Origin: Shinisaurus crocodilurus
Lineage: Eukaryota > Chordata > Lepidosauria > Squamata > Shinisauridae
Direction: 5' to 3'
Length of the DNA: 64,000 bases
NCBI GenBank assembly: GCA_021292165.1
Contig: CM037877.1
Location: forward strand, 33,120,197-33,184,196
Positions 35,701-41,878 of this stretch are shown piece by piece. Below the pieces are notes generated by a model. The model made no database searches. It was not told where the DNA came from and saw only the letters and a program-made list of their open reading frames with translations. The position numbers and the translations under genes were made by a program. Each line of letters opens with the position of its first letter. Position 1 is the first letter of the stretch.

Positions 35701-37876
35701 ATAGTTATATTATATAAATAGGAAACTAGACATTACCTTCCACTTAAGAAAGATACTTATTTTTCCTTGTGAGATCTCTTTAATTGCATTTTCCAAAATG
35801 GTTGGCTTTTCAATAAGCTCTGTTAAAGAACAACAGTATGGCAAATGTCAACTTAGAAGGATATTCATAATCAGTACTTCATTTTTAGAGTAAGCCAAAA
35901 ATTGAAATACATTTATAATTTTGTCAGATCAATTAATATACATGACACTTACTATGTGGGATATGAATTTCTTCACTCCAAACACAAACAGAACAAATTT
36001 CATCCTTGTGTATGCATCTGAGGTGAGCAATATATGATGATGACATATTTACACTGGAGATAGTTGCCTTAAAGGTCCCACTCTCTATAGGAACCTGCAA
36101 ATAAGTACCATTAAGCTAATCATTCCCACAGCAAAAGAGATCATTTATTGCTCTTCTTCACAAAAGGCCATGTGCCTTAGTTTAGATGGCAATTAGCACT
36201 GCAATATCAACAGGTTAGGAAAGAGATATCCAGGGTCACAATATATAGCAGTGGTGGGCAACTTTGGGTGTGTGTGTCTGGGGCCATTCACACACACACA
36301 CACACACACACGCACGCACGCACCACACAGGGTGGAAGCAGAACACTAAGGAAACCTAAAGTGGCAAAATCTTGCTGGTTTTCAAGTGAGATTTGTCTAT
36401 TTTAGGCTTCTGTAGTTGTAGAGAGCCACACAATCCCATGCATATCTACTCAGAAGTAAGTCACTGACCCAGTTTGCATGATCACAGTGGCAAAAATAAG
36501 ACTAAAACAACCCATGGGTTTTGCATGATCACAGTGGCAAAAATAAGACTAAAACAACCCATGGGTTTTGGGTGGCTTGTTAACCACAGCAACACGCCAC
36601 CCTCGCCAGGTTCGCACAACATGGCAAGCTGCACTGGTGAGGGTAATTATGCACACACACAAAAAAAATACCCAGCACAAACCCAGCATGCAACTGGCAC
36701 ATGCAGTGGGGGAAATAAGCCACCGTGGCTTATTTCCCCTGCCATGATCATGCAAACTGGGCCACGGTTTTAAGTGTGACTTATTCTCAGCTAAGTGGAT
36801 TTAGGACTGTACAATTAGGCTGCAGTCCTATGGTCCTTGGGAGGGCTTCCCAGGGCTGTAAGGTGGAATGGATTAGGAGATTTGCCCTCACAAACCACCT
36901 CCTTGCAGGCTTGGAACCTCCACCCATCGGTGCTCCAATGGCAGGAATGGCAAAACCAGAAAATGTCAGGGACAGATCAGGGGATGGTTTGGATACAGGG
37001 GGTCCAAAGCCCTCCTGTTCCCTCAACGTGTCCCTGGAGCAGACGCCCTTGTTTTCCCTCCAGCTGCCACCTCCTACTCTGCCAGTGCGAGCCTGGTTGG
37101 GCTATGCCAGTTCCTCTACCACGGGTCCTTCCTCCCCGACTCTCTTTGGATTTCACTGTAAGATTCATTTAATTGGGTGACAACCCTAATTAGAGCCTTT
37201 GTACTCAAACCTATCACTCTAGAAGTAGGTGCCAGATCTAGGCATGAAGCTGCTAGCCAGCTTAAATGGTGAGAGGATACTGGAAGGTATGTGGAAGAAT
37301 TTCCACTGCAACGTGAGCTGTAGGAGCACTAAGGAAAAGGTCTACTGTAAGAAGAGAGCCAGTGTGGCGTAGTGGTTACAGTGCTGGACTGAGACTCGGG
37401 GGATCCGGGTTCTAGTCTCCACTCGCCCATGAAGCTCACTGGCTGACTTTGGGCCGGTCACTGACTCTCAGCCTACCCTACCTCACAGGGTTGTTGTGAG
37501 GATAAGATGGAGAGGAGGAGGAGGATTGTGTAAGCTGCCTTGGGTTCCTTGCAGGAGAAAAGGCAGGTTATAAATATAATAAATAAAATAAAATAAAATA
37601 AATAAGAAGGCAAAGCACTGCAAAATGTAATTTGGCAACATTGAAAGTACAATGGAAAATCATAGGGAAGACAGCTCTAACACTTTCTGTGAAAGTGAAT
37701 AAACTTCCTATCTCACATCTATTTTGCTGTACCTACCGATATCCAGGATGAGGTTGTTTGTGTCACTTCCTTGTATTGCAGTTCGTATTGCAGTATATCT
37801 CTTGGCGGATCCCACATAATTATTAATTTGCTGAATGACTGATGAGCCTTTATGCTGGAGGGTGAAGGGCATTTCT
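12901..37876 (-). CDS. IL12RB1: Interleukin-12 receptor beta 1-like class I cytokine receptor (spliced, 11 exons)
   Basis: Joining 37737-37876, 35953-36094, 35737-35819, 34913-35123, 34176-34334, 31548-31667, 30162-30314, 28681-28824, 23551-23647, 18718-18799 and 12901-13332 on the minus strand gives one uninterrupted frame of 587 residues, with AG and GT at every junction and matching phases. Residues 1-94 form D2, 95-192 D3, 193-285 D4, 286-384 D5; the transmembrane helix is about 392-415, box 1 423-429 and the tail 430-587. Such receptors sit in the plasma membrane of T and NK cells and signal through box-1-bound JAK kinases; IL-12R beta 1 is shared by IL-12 and IL-23. D3 and D4 fit IL12RB1 best, by cysteine placement and the LPVQINVS/NSTVINW stretch. 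D5 and box 1 also resemble IL31RA and gp130, so family membership is surer than the symbol. Confidence 0.72.
13340..14046. other. Intron sequence with a MITE-like fragment
   Basis: Last receptor intron. At about 13530-13700 there is a segment starting GGCCCAGTTTGCATG and containing CCACCGTGGGTTGG, related to the elements at 36468 and 41456. Nothing else is recognised. Confidence 0.5.
14058..16323 (-). mobile_element. Non-LTR retrotransposon copy B with internal deletion
   Basis: Same family and orientation as the 3' part of copy A. AGGGACCCAGT is duplicated at 14047-14057 and 16324-16334. From 14058 to about 16074 it encodes the linker, RT and C-terminal domain. A frameshift near 14875 splits the ORF into 14148-14930 and 14860-16086. 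Beyond about 16080 the plus-strand sequence to 16323 reads on the minus strand as a GC-rich leader with CCCAGTAGGGTCACCCATGG, which I take to be the element's 5' region. The endonuclease region expected between leader and RT is missing. Confidence 0.88.
14860..16086 (-). pseudogene. RT domain of LINE copy B
   Basis: About 400 open codons containing NKASGPDGIPAEIF, NYRGISLLATAGKIF, YGFRPSRGTVDMIF, AFIDLAKAFDTVD, GVKQGCVIAPTLF and LQYADD. It includes the roughly 35 codons lost at the copy A inversion. The C-terminal part continues in another frame at 14148-14880 after a deletion near 14875. Confidence 0.88.
16540..16574. repeat. (AAT)n microsatellite
   Basis: About ten AAT units between LINE copies B and C. 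Confidence 0.9.
16689..17519 (+). mobile_element. Non-LTR retrotransposon copy C, 5'-truncated
   Basis: Same family on the plus strand, holding only the C-terminal 230 or so codons (AFSRMKHRVFEDRDIC through GLHSHLRTH) and the 3' end, which finishes in about a dozen ATG units. Flanks GGAGGGGTAGC (16678-16688) and GGAGGGGCAGC (17520-17530) form an 11-bp duplication with one mismatch. It is more diverged than copies A and B and carries about 30 extra bases near 17411-17442. Confidence 0.9.
17531..18313. other. Intron sequence, no feature recognised
   Basis: A segment near 17640-17880 has GACAAGCCAGCC and CCATTGTGGCTTATCATGAC, resembling parts of the aacccatgg/caagcca MITE group. The rest is unassigned. 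Confidence 0.4.
18314..18575. mobile_element. Mariner-like MITE, copy 1
   Basis: Ends in 22-bp perfect inverted repeats beginning CAGTAATACCTTGGATTG, with TA on both sides (18312-18313 and 18576-18577). The 262-bp interior has GC-rich blocks and no ORF. The TA target and TIR style fit the Tc1/mariner, Tigger-like group. Confidence 0.88.
18718..18799 (-). CDS. IL12RB1: Receptor exon: box 1 JAK-binding motif
   Basis: An 82-bp exon with acceptor CTTCTTACAG and donor GTATGA. It encodes residues 417-444 and carries the membrane-proximal box 1, KLCWPTVPNP, with WPTVPNP at 18763-18783. In this family box 1 binds JAK2 or TYK2. It starts in phase 2 and ends in phase 0, linking the membrane exon to the tail exon. 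The WPTVPNP string is the form I associate with IL31RA; human IL12RB1 reads CPPLPTP, so this exon is part of the identity ambiguity. Confidence 0.9.
19200..20260. other. CpG-rich block inside the hAT element
   Basis: Dense in CpG, with runs such as CCGGCCCCGGCCCCGGCCCC near 19440. It encodes only proline-, alanine- and arginine-rich low-complexity peptides in all frames. It may be captured promoter or first-exon DNA, or sequence intrinsic to the element. At 19884-19924 a 40-bp stretch recurs at 20602-20642. Confidence 0.6.
20517..20697. mobile_element. MITE-like palindromic segment
   Basis: Runs from CAGCAGCCTTCCCTAACCTA to CAGGTTGGGGGAGGCTG, with inner GACTGCGGTTCCCATCATTC on the left and a matching inverted segment on the right. 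It belongs to the CTCCAGATG / AACTCCCAGCA style of short hAT-like elements seen at 30468 and 52144. Confidence 0.55.
21003..21253 (-). mobile_element. tRNA-derived SINE
   Basis: Minus-strand copy of the GCCAGTGTGGCGTAGTGGTG family with a CTGGGACTCGGGAGATCC B-box region and a (TAAA)n tail (21003-21030 on the plus strand). It lies inside the hAT element. Confidence 0.9.
21553..21634 (+). mobile_element. 5S rRNA-like SINE fragment
   Basis: GCCTGGTTATTACTTGGATG followed by GGAGACC matches the 3' half of 5S rRNA including the C box. It is joined to TGCATTGAGCAGGGGGTTGG, a CR1-like 3' tail. It ends at GGACTCGA where the transposase remnant begins. Confidence 0.75.
21635..21811 (+). pseudogene. hAT transposase C-terminal fragment
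   Basis: Fifty-eight codons ending in TAA read ERSFSKLKLIKNYLRSTM, then CQERLVGLATISIE, and end in a lysine-rich stretch. This is the hAT dimerisation (hATC) region in its usual position near the transposase C-terminus. The upstream catalytic part is absent, replaced by the inserted SINE and unrelated sequence, so it cannot be functional. It independently supports the hAT call from the TIRs and target duplication. Confidence 0.88.
22070..23545. other. Intron; old interspersed repeats, no gene
   Basis: Contains GGCTGCAATCCTATGGTCC near 22518 (related to 36820), pyrimidine-rich sequence near 22730-22810, a CTCAGAAGTAAG-type MITE remnant near 23035-23105, and a hAT-MITE half near 23440-23500. 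No exon is seen before 23551. Confidence 0.5.
23551..23647 (-). CDS. IL12RB1: Receptor exon: transmembrane segment
   Basis: Ninety-seven bases, acceptor CCTTCCCAG, donor GTAAGAG, phase 1 to phase 2. It encodes residues 385-416: an acidic linker DQGEFEG, a helix of about 24 hydrophobic residues (TVAGLCLGIILVMTIAVLLC and on), then the stop-transfer residues FKR. Position and phase are those of the single membrane exon of gp130-family receptors, and the flanking QGEFEG/FKR resembles gp130. Confidence 0.9.
24360..24775 (-). mobile_element. Decayed non-LTR retrotransposon fragment
   Basis: On the minus strand it reads KMNVKKTKCMVISKK, then a YKYLGIWLNE motif, then after an in-frame stop CYVFSVLLYGMELWTLT. 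These are conserved C-terminal RT (thumb) motifs. The family differs from the LINE with 11-bp duplications, and I cannot assign the clade. It has stops and frameshifts. Confidence 0.75.
25770..25856 (-). mobile_element. 5S rRNA-like SINE fragment
   Basis: The minus strand reads GCTGAAGCTAAGCAGGTCTG followed by CTGGTCAGCGCTTGG, a diverged 5S internal region. LINE copy D inserted immediately to the right. Confidence 0.6.
25882..26360 (+). mobile_element. Non-LTR retrotransposon copy D, 5'-truncated
   Basis: Carries the last 122 codons of the family (MPDCRLPKQLL to GLHSHLRTHR) and the 3' end with three ATG units. ATTCCCTGGGA flanks it at 25871-25881 and 26361-26371, an exact 11-bp duplication. 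The ORF is intact to its stop, so this is a recent insertion. Confidence 0.93.
26372..27320. other. Intron sequence, no gene recognised
   Basis: Holds a poly-T run at about 26464-26480 and a short C run at 26990. No domain or RNA gene is seen. Confidence 0.45.
27321..27437. repeat. Imperfect palindrome, probable MITE
   Basis: CACTCTGGGTTTTAGTCTGA on the left pairs with TCAGACTAAACCCCGGAGTG on the right. The arms continue inward through CTATCCAT and GTGCTGAACC, leaving a loop of roughly ten bases. Confidence 0.8.
27732..27868 (-). mobile_element. 5S rRNA-like SINE with CR1-like tail
   Basis: On the minus strand: AAAGCTAAGCAGGGTCAGGC, CTGGTTATTACTTGGATGGG and AGACC (5S rRNA boxes), then TGCATTGAGCAGGGG and a CR1-like end TAGAGTTGGAAGGAGCC (plus-strand reading). 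The best-preserved 5S match in the window. Confidence 0.8.
28211..28345. mobile_element. Palindromic hAT MITE
   Basis: Begins CAGTGTTCTCCAACCTTGGG and ends with its reverse complement. Arms of about 64 bases are nearly identical around a short centre. ATCTAGCA flanks it exactly at 28203-28210 and 28346-28353, an 8-bp hAT duplication. Confidence 0.93.
28681..28824 (-). CDS. IL12RB1: Receptor exon: second half of D5 FNIII
   Basis: One hundred and forty-four bases, acceptor TTATGTTGCAG, donor GTATTG, phase 1 to phase 1, residues 337-384. It reads VVAVNSSTKQHRLKELKART, then LYSVHISGVTSKGEGAPS, then QSFTTLKY. This is the E, F and G strand half of a fibronectin III domain with the usual LYSVHI core and an NSS glycosylation site. 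It aligns well in character with gp130 and IL31RA D5. Confidence 0.88.
29192..29277. repeat. Short palindromic MITE (TTACTC/GAGTAA family)
   Basis: GGGTCCAGACTTACTCATAC pairs with GTATGAGTAAGTCTGGATCC-like sequence on the right, with ATTTCAATAGGG between. Related fragments occur near 23040, 36430, 39380, 39960, 55800 and 63060. Confidence 0.7.
29315..29483. mobile_element. Mariner-like MITE
   Basis: Left end CAGTATTTTTCCATGTATAA and right end CTTATAGATGGAAGAATACG are inverted repeats, with TA at 29313 and 29484. GTCTTATACA/CATGTATAAG arms suggest a Tc1/mariner element; the right terminus is somewhat diverged. Confidence 0.7.
29729..29757. repeat. (GT)n microsatellite
   Basis: About fourteen GT units in an intron. 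Similar tracts are at 27697-27720 and 36287-36310. Confidence 0.95.
30162..30314 (-). CDS. IL12RB1: Receptor exon: first half of D5 FNIII
   Basis: One hundred and fifty-three bases, phase 1 to phase 1, residues 286-336. I chose the acceptor TTTTTAAG rather than the nearer CCCAG because only it restores the frame and gives VPRIGPANVTI at the start. It continues TAIVKWTEIPAEECLGFLQA and YRIHYTEIVKNLSL: strands A to C of a fibronectin III domain with the W and the xEIPxE turn. The cysteine in EECLGF matches the STCPGVL position of human IL12RB1; gp130 and IL31RA lack it there. Confidence 0.9.
30468..30595. mobile_element. MITE, CTCCAGATG family
   Basis: Inverted arms: GCCAACCTGGTGCCCTCCAG at left and ACCAGGTCAGGGGAGGCTG at right, with CCAGCCAGCC at the centre. 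It resembles the segment at 20517. Confidence 0.65.
30600..31547. other. Intron sequence, no feature recognised
   Basis: AT-rich; no repeat family or exon identified. Confidence 0.45.
31548..31667 (-). CDS. IL12RB1: Receptor exon: second half of D4 FNIII
   Basis: One hundred and twenty bases, acceptor TGTTTTCTAG, donor GTATTT, phase 1 to phase 1, residues 246-285. It reads GNLQPYTLYKVILHELDN, PCKDLKTHERTLAMTYFYAV, EG. The LxPYTLYKV core and the closing YFYAVEG match the second half of D4 in OSMR, IL31RA (YAKEG) and IL12RB1 (YHFGG). The exon is too short for ordinary ORF calling and was found by requiring phase continuity between its neighbours. Confidence 0.87.
32075..32262 (-). mobile_element. 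tRNA-derived SINE, second family
   Basis: The minus strand starts near CCGTGGCTCTGTGGCGGAGC, then CTGCTTTGCATGCAGAAGAT and a CCCAAATTCAATCC B-box region. A plus-strand relative is at 52925-53075 and a head fragment at about 43075-43135. Confidence 0.75.
32263..33607. other. Intron sequence, no gene recognised
   Basis: No exon fits the required phase here; no repeat family assigned. Confidence 0.4.
33608..33924. mobile_element. Foldback MITE
   Basis: GTTCACACATAACAGCAAGC at left pairs with GCTTCTCGTTATGTATGAAC at right. The arms share CCACTGTGGGTGAATTTC and a TTTTGAAAATTCAAGC segment further in. Confidence 0.78.
34176..34334 (-). CDS. IL12RB1: Receptor exon: first half of D4 FNIII
   Basis: One hundred and fifty-nine bases, acceptor CCTGTTACAG, donor GTAACG, phase 1 to phase 1, residues 193-245. 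It reads DLPVQINVSNQQNSTVINWN, then LKYKPNFLVADWGTGIEDMD and on. The pattern (PV..N.S....ST..W.........DW) closely follows human IL12RB1 D4 (PVALNISV...TTMYW...IEW). Two N-linked sites (NVS, NST) are visible. Confidence 0.9.
34572..34740 (+). repeat. Interspersed repeat related to 9345-9660
   Basis: Starts AACATAAGAAGAGCCGTACT and contains GATCAGACCAAAGGCC; diverged from the first copy. Confidence 0.6.
34913..35123 (-). CDS. IL12RB1: Receptor exon: most of D3 FNIII
   Basis: Two hundred and eleven bases, acceptor GCTTATCTTAG, donor GTAGAG, phase 0 to phase 1, residues 123-192. It reads TTESRNTIGYCIKIERIPSY, CRDDLISFNITENWLHLNLS and MVYYRISISASNKAGESPAV. The YYRISISASNKAGES strand is typical of a third FNIII domain. 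The cysteine after IPSY falls at the LSCPC position of human IL12RB1. NIT and NLS are glycosylation sites. This exon gives the strongest support for the IL12RB1 assignment. Confidence 0.92.
35245..35495 (+). mobile_element. tRNA-derived SINE
   Basis: A box GCGTAGTGGTGAGAGC, B box GGTTCTAGTCC, body with CTCACAGGGTTGTTGTGAGG, tail of AATAAA units. Same family as 5855, 21003 and 37356. Confidence 0.93.
35737..35819 (-). CDS. IL12RB1: Receptor exon: start of D3 FNIII
   Basis: Eighty-three bases, acceptor TCTTTAACAG, donor GTAATG, phase 1 to phase 0, residues 95-122: KLIEKPTILENAIKEISQGK then ISIFLKWK. It supplies strands A and B of D3, ending at the conserved tryptophan. It splices directly to the exon at 34913-35123. 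Confidence 0.88.
35953..36094 (-). CDS. IL12RB1: Receptor exon: second half of D2, WS-motif region
   Basis: One hundred and forty-two bases, acceptor CTTATTTGCAG, donor GTAAGTG, phase 0 to phase 1, residues 48-94: VPIESGTFKATISSVNMSSS, YIAHLRCIHKDEICSVCVWS and EEIHIP. The YIAHLRC strand is the usual F strand of the second cytokine-receptor domain. It should lead into WSXWS, which here reads CVWSEEI, so only the first WS pair survives. Confidence 0.9.
36468..36761. mobile_element. MITE with internal 47-bp tandem duplication
   Basis: CCCAGTTTGCATGATCA at left pairs with TGATCATGCAAACTGGG at right. Two adjacent near-identical 47-bp units lie at 36474-36520 and 36521-36567. Related ends are at 13535, 41456-41635 and 45455-45628. 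Confidence 0.82.
36765..37355. other. Intron; repeat-like GC-richer sequence
   Basis: GGCTGCAGTCCTATGGTCCT near 36820 relates to 22518. Nothing else recognised. Confidence 0.4.
37356..37605 (+). mobile_element. tRNA-derived SINE
   Basis: Same family as 35245-35495, only about 1.8 kb away and in the same orientation; starts AGAGCCAGTGTGGCGTAGTG and ends in AATAAAATA units. Confidence 0.93.
37737..37876 (-). CDS. IL12RB1: Receptor exon: first half of D2 (cytokine-receptor domain)
   Basis: One hundred and forty bases, acceptor TTCTACTTTAG, donor GTAGGT, residues 1-47 in my numbering: EKCPSPSSIKAHQSFSKLII, MWDPPRDILQYELQYKEVTQ, TTSSWIS. The MWDPP and LQYELQYKE stretches are hallmark strands B and C of the second cytokine-receptor-homology domain. 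It must receive a phase 1 upstream exon. This is the most 5' exon that I place with certainty. Confidence 0.92.
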
Positions 37877-38180
37877 CTAAAGTAGAAAAATTACTAAAGC
37901 CATAGATTTCTACAAAGCAACAGAATCCAAAACAATCCCCATGCAGTTTCTCCTAGCCAGAGGGTGCTTCTGCCCTAATAAACACTGAGTGAGGGATTGC
38001 CATGCTTCATTCACGAACTTTTGACAGGGCATCCATGTGATACAGATGATATCCAACCATTGCCAGCCTGCATTTTCCTTGTGGTTCTTCCATCTTTTTT
38101 CAGACCTCAGAAAGTCTGACTTTAAAAAATAATAATAATGGAAGAGTAGAGCTATCTCCACTGATCTAGTTGCCTTTAAC

Positions 38181-38324
38181 TAGGGATAGGGAACCTGTGG
38201 GCCTCCAGATGGTGTTGAATTGAACTACAACTCCCATCAGTCCCAGATAGCATGGCCAATGGCCCAGGAATTATGGGAGTTGTGATCGAACAACATCTGG
38301 CAGGCCACAGGTTCTCCAGCCCTA
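38181..38324. mobile_element. MITE, CTCCAGATG/CATCTGG family
   Basis: TAGGGATAGGGAACCTGTGG at left pairs with CCACAGGTTCTCCAGCCCTA at right, with AACTACAACTCCCATCAG inside. Confidence 0.75.
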
Positions 38325-38329
38325 ACAGT

Positions 38330-39590
38330 GCCACTCTTCTGTCTTTTTAAAAGGGCAGGGTTTTGAAGTGCGTAGTGATGGACTAGGCAGATGAAGCTAT
38401 CACCGCTCAGCATACATTGACTATAACTTTTGCAGTATATAACCTTTAGATTAGCATTATAATGTTACACTGTTATAAACAGGGTGATAAAATGGTGCCA
38501 TTGCATCACCCTGTGTATAATGCTATAACACGATAATGCTAATTTAAATAATGGGTTAAGAAACTTTTCCATGCACCACCATTAACCATGTTGCTAAAAT
38601 AGTGCTGACCAGAAAGTGGCCCCCATCAAAATTTAGTATGATGGTGTTATAGCGCAAACCGCAAATTGCATCAGCTGGGGTGGGAGGGGGATCTGCTTGT
38701 TTGAATGATTCCCACATGGAGGGAAAACAGTTCAGAGATACTGAAAACATGTTGGGGAGAAAGGTTTAGCTTAACTTTCCCTCTGACATGTGTGTCTTGT
38801 GGGGGAGCAACCCACAAACATGCAACCTCTCACCTGCAGCTTTGAATTGGTACAGTCCAGGAAAAGCTTAACCCCTTTATTCTGCTGATTGTGTACAGAT
38901 CCTTATTCTGGATCCAACATCGTGCTGGCAAGTGCCATATCTGTATTTCAGTCCATGTACACAGATTTGATTTGTAATTTCATGGTAGTTTTGGGGGAGA
39001 TCCCAGATAGAAATAATGAAAATGCAAGAGGATCCATCAGTTATGTTTCTCAATTTCCATGAAGTGAGTCTCACTGGCCTGTGTTAGTCTGAGATATTTT
39101 GTGGCCCTTGTCTCTTTCTGATCTTTTATATATGGTGGCCATCTGGTGATGTGTCACCCCTAAATGGTGGTCATTTTGTGACTGGTGCCCACAGCACTTT
39201 GCCAAGAGGCCCAAAAAGGTTGGATACCCTGGTATAAACTGTCCTTTCCTCCAGCCCTCTGATTAGTACATAGACAAACAAATGAATAAACCAGAACACC
39301 ACACTGTTCCCTAACCGGCAATGTATTTTCTAGTGGTTTGCAGTGCAACTTGCTTCACAGCACAGTTCTATAACTTGTCTATTTGGGAGTAAGTCCCACA
39401 GTGTTCAATAGGGCTTACTCTCCCAGTGTGTATAGGACTGAGGACTCCGTTCTTTAACAGAATTAAGATCTAATTTATTCATTACATATGTATCCCAACC
39501 CTCCCCCTAAGAAGCTCAGAGTAGCATTTTAGCCTTGCATCAAGCCATATGAGATTAAGTCAGGCAGAAATAATGTTCTCTCTTTCTAAC
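38330..39590. other. Gene region upstream of D2; possible receptor-like segment
   Basis: The minus strand at 38877-39074 is open and reads CIFIISIWDLPQNYHEI then GLKYRYGTC, which resembles the D2 exon (IIMWDPPRD..YELQYKE). No clear splice pair frames it. The rest is unassigned. Confidence 0.35.
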
Positions 39591-39594
39591 ATTA

Positions 39595-39930
39595 ATATCC
39601 CACCTTTCTACAAAATAATCATGGTTGCTTACAAATAAACAGCAATAAAAGAGCAACCAAATAACTACTATGACAGAAATGATGACATAGTTTTAAAGCA
39701 GCAGCAGTCACATCCTTATTCAAAAATAATCTGAAAAAGTCTACTGAAATAGAAGCATCTTCTTTCCTGGTCACCTAAAACTGAGCAGCAATGGGTCCAG
39801 GCATACTTCTGTTGGGGAGCTCTTCCAGAGTCTGGGTGCCACAACCACAAAGGCTCTTCTCTCTGGTACCCACCAGCCATACATCCAAAAGCACAGAGAC
39901 CAAAAGAATGGGCTTCTGAAGACCTTACAG
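39595..39930 (-). mobile_element. L2-like LINE 3' fragment
   Basis: Minus-strand remnant with the GGTGCCACAACCACAAAGGC stretch that corresponds to the conserved L2 C-terminal coding and 3' region; stops throughout. Confidence 0.6.
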
Positions 39931-40057
39931 ACATTTACTCGAGAACAGGTCTAATTTAACTCAGCAGGACTTACTTCCAAGTAAACCTGCACAGATTAGC
40001 ACTATGACCCATGTATTTTTCATGGGGTTTTTTTAAATGTGGGGGCTTTGAACTTAC

Positions 40058-40171
40058 AGGAAGTAGAGGATGATTTCTGAGAACCACATCCCACTAGTTT
40101 ATTAAAAGACATGTAATGCAAAAGTCTTAGAGATTCTAATCTTCCACTCCAGCAATGAATTATGTACCCTG
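40058..40171 (-). CDS. Candidate receptor exon: part of D1
   Basis: One hundred and fourteen bases bounded by CCATTCTATAG and GTAAGT, phase 1 at both ends. Read in the phase required, it gives GYIIHCWSGRLESLRLLHYM, SFNKLVGCGSQKSSSTS. The C-W-x-G-R-x-E spacing and the following cysteine resemble D1 of gp130 (CxWDPGRE...DC). It cannot splice straight to 37876, since a TAG codon would form, so another D1 exon would be needed between. No supporting second exon was found, so this is tentative. Confidence 0.4.
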
Positions 40172-40985
40172 CTATAGAATGGTATGACTCAAACTGGATG
40201 TATCTGAAAGTTAACTGGCCAATTAATCTAACTTGTTCAAAAATTATCTGCATGCTAGTGCTCGAGCTGTCATTTCTGGACAAGCGCAGACCAGTATCGT
40301 CCCTCTGTGCCAATTGGAAGGGGGAGTGGTCCTGCAGGGAGATCCCCACTGCTACCTCCAAACTGTAGAGACTCCTCCACAGTGTGGGGCTTGGAGGGCC
40401 AAGCCCTGCCCCTGGGGGAATCCAAGGAGGCTTTGCAGGCTGGATGGGGAACCTCTGCAGGCTGGAGGTTCCCCATCCCTGTTCTATGGCACCATGCTAA
40501 AAAAATCCAGGCATACATGCTCTGTCCAGAAGCACCCTCATCTGCAATGTTAGAGAGCGGGGAAGGTATGAAAGGGCGGAAGCTGGCCTGAGCAAGAGAG
40601 AAAGCCTGTCTTGAAGAACGCAACAAATAAATAATATTGCAAGTCACTGTCCGTACCACTACAGCTCTAGCCTTGAGCTCCAGCCCCTTGGCATATTGCC
40701 CTCTGGTAGGGCCTTTTCTAGGCCAATGACCCCCACCCTCCCCAGCAGACTCGCTGTGTCTGTGCTCCCCTGATCAATGCCAGGTGGCCGCCATATTATC
40801 TTTCCACAATGCTCTGGACTGATGCTAAGTTAGGAACATTGTGGGAAATGTACACGGTGGCTGCCTGGCCATCCAGCAGAATTTTTTTTTTTTAATGGGC
40901 CCAGCGCAGGCATTGGCAGGGAGCCCTGCCAGGCCACTGCAGGTCAGGCATCTGCCCGAGGATGCTTTGTGGTGATGCCAGCCCT

Positions 40986-41260
40986 GACAGCTATTTATTT
41001 ATTTATTTATTATATTTATCAATCGCCCATCTGGCCGGTCACCCGGCCACCCTGGGCGATGTACAATCAAAATACAGTAAAACACAATAAAATACAATAA
41101 TTAAAACAATATAAAAAATTCTCATTAAAAACCTAACCCACCCCATATTCCCGCCTGAACAGCCATGTTTTTAATGCACAGCGGAAGCTCATCACGGAGG
41201 GGGCATGGCGAAGGTCACTAGGGAGGGAGTTCCATAATGTGGGGGCCTATGAAGTACTCT
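40986..41260 (-). mobile_element. L2-like LINE 3' end
   Basis: (TTTA)n start, then CACCCTGGGCGATGTACA and CCCGCCTGAACAGCCATG. This is the reverse complement of the 3' end at 41879-42368, including the AACAGGCGGGAATATGGGG block. Confidence 0.85.
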
Positions 41261-41455
41261 AGAGTCTAGGCTTGCGGTCTATGTGGGTGACTGATATGAA
41301 AGTTATTCCCTTGGATGTAACATGCACAAAGAATGACCACAATCAGAACAATCTATGAGAGAGGGGAGACATGAGGTAAGAGGTAATGGACATAAAGAAT
41401 GAATGAAAATGTTCTTTTTTCTTGTCCTTTTAAACTATATTTGAAAAAGTTTTCC

Positions 41456-41635
41456 TCACAGTAGACCATGCCAACAACCCATCCTCGTTGGGTTTGGATG
41501 ACATGAGAAGCCATGGTAACTGCCTGCTGCTGCTGCTGCTTGAATATTCAAAATAGCCACTGGCACACGCTACAATCTACTGTGGCTTAAATAAGCCATG
41601 GTGGGCTACAGTGATCATGCGAACTGAGTCCCTGA
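41456..41635. mobile_element. MITE fragment, CAACCCA/GATCATGC family
   Basis: Contains CCAACAACCCATCCTCGTTG and ends GTGATCATGCGAACTGAGTC, matching the right end of the element at 36468. Confidence 0.55.
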
Positions 41636-41878
41636 GTGTTACTTTCAAAGTAAATCTGAGGGTTCTTGCCTTCTTTCAAATTAGTAACTCTTCACACGTA
41701 GGGCTTCTGTACATGAGGCTTTTAAACCCCCCCCCCCCACTTTACCAAGGCTTCTGCTTCTGGATTCTTTGCAGGTTTAAGATCGGCTCCTTTACACGTG
41801 TTTTTTTTCCGGGGGTGTGTGTCTTTCTCTGCCTTTCTCTGCCATTACACAACCACAAGGTGGAGCTGTGGTACAGTG

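Noticed and set aside
40270..40659. Minus-strand open frame of 129 codons
   Set aside because: Overlaps an opposite open frame and shows no domain; likely chance in repeat-rich DNA.
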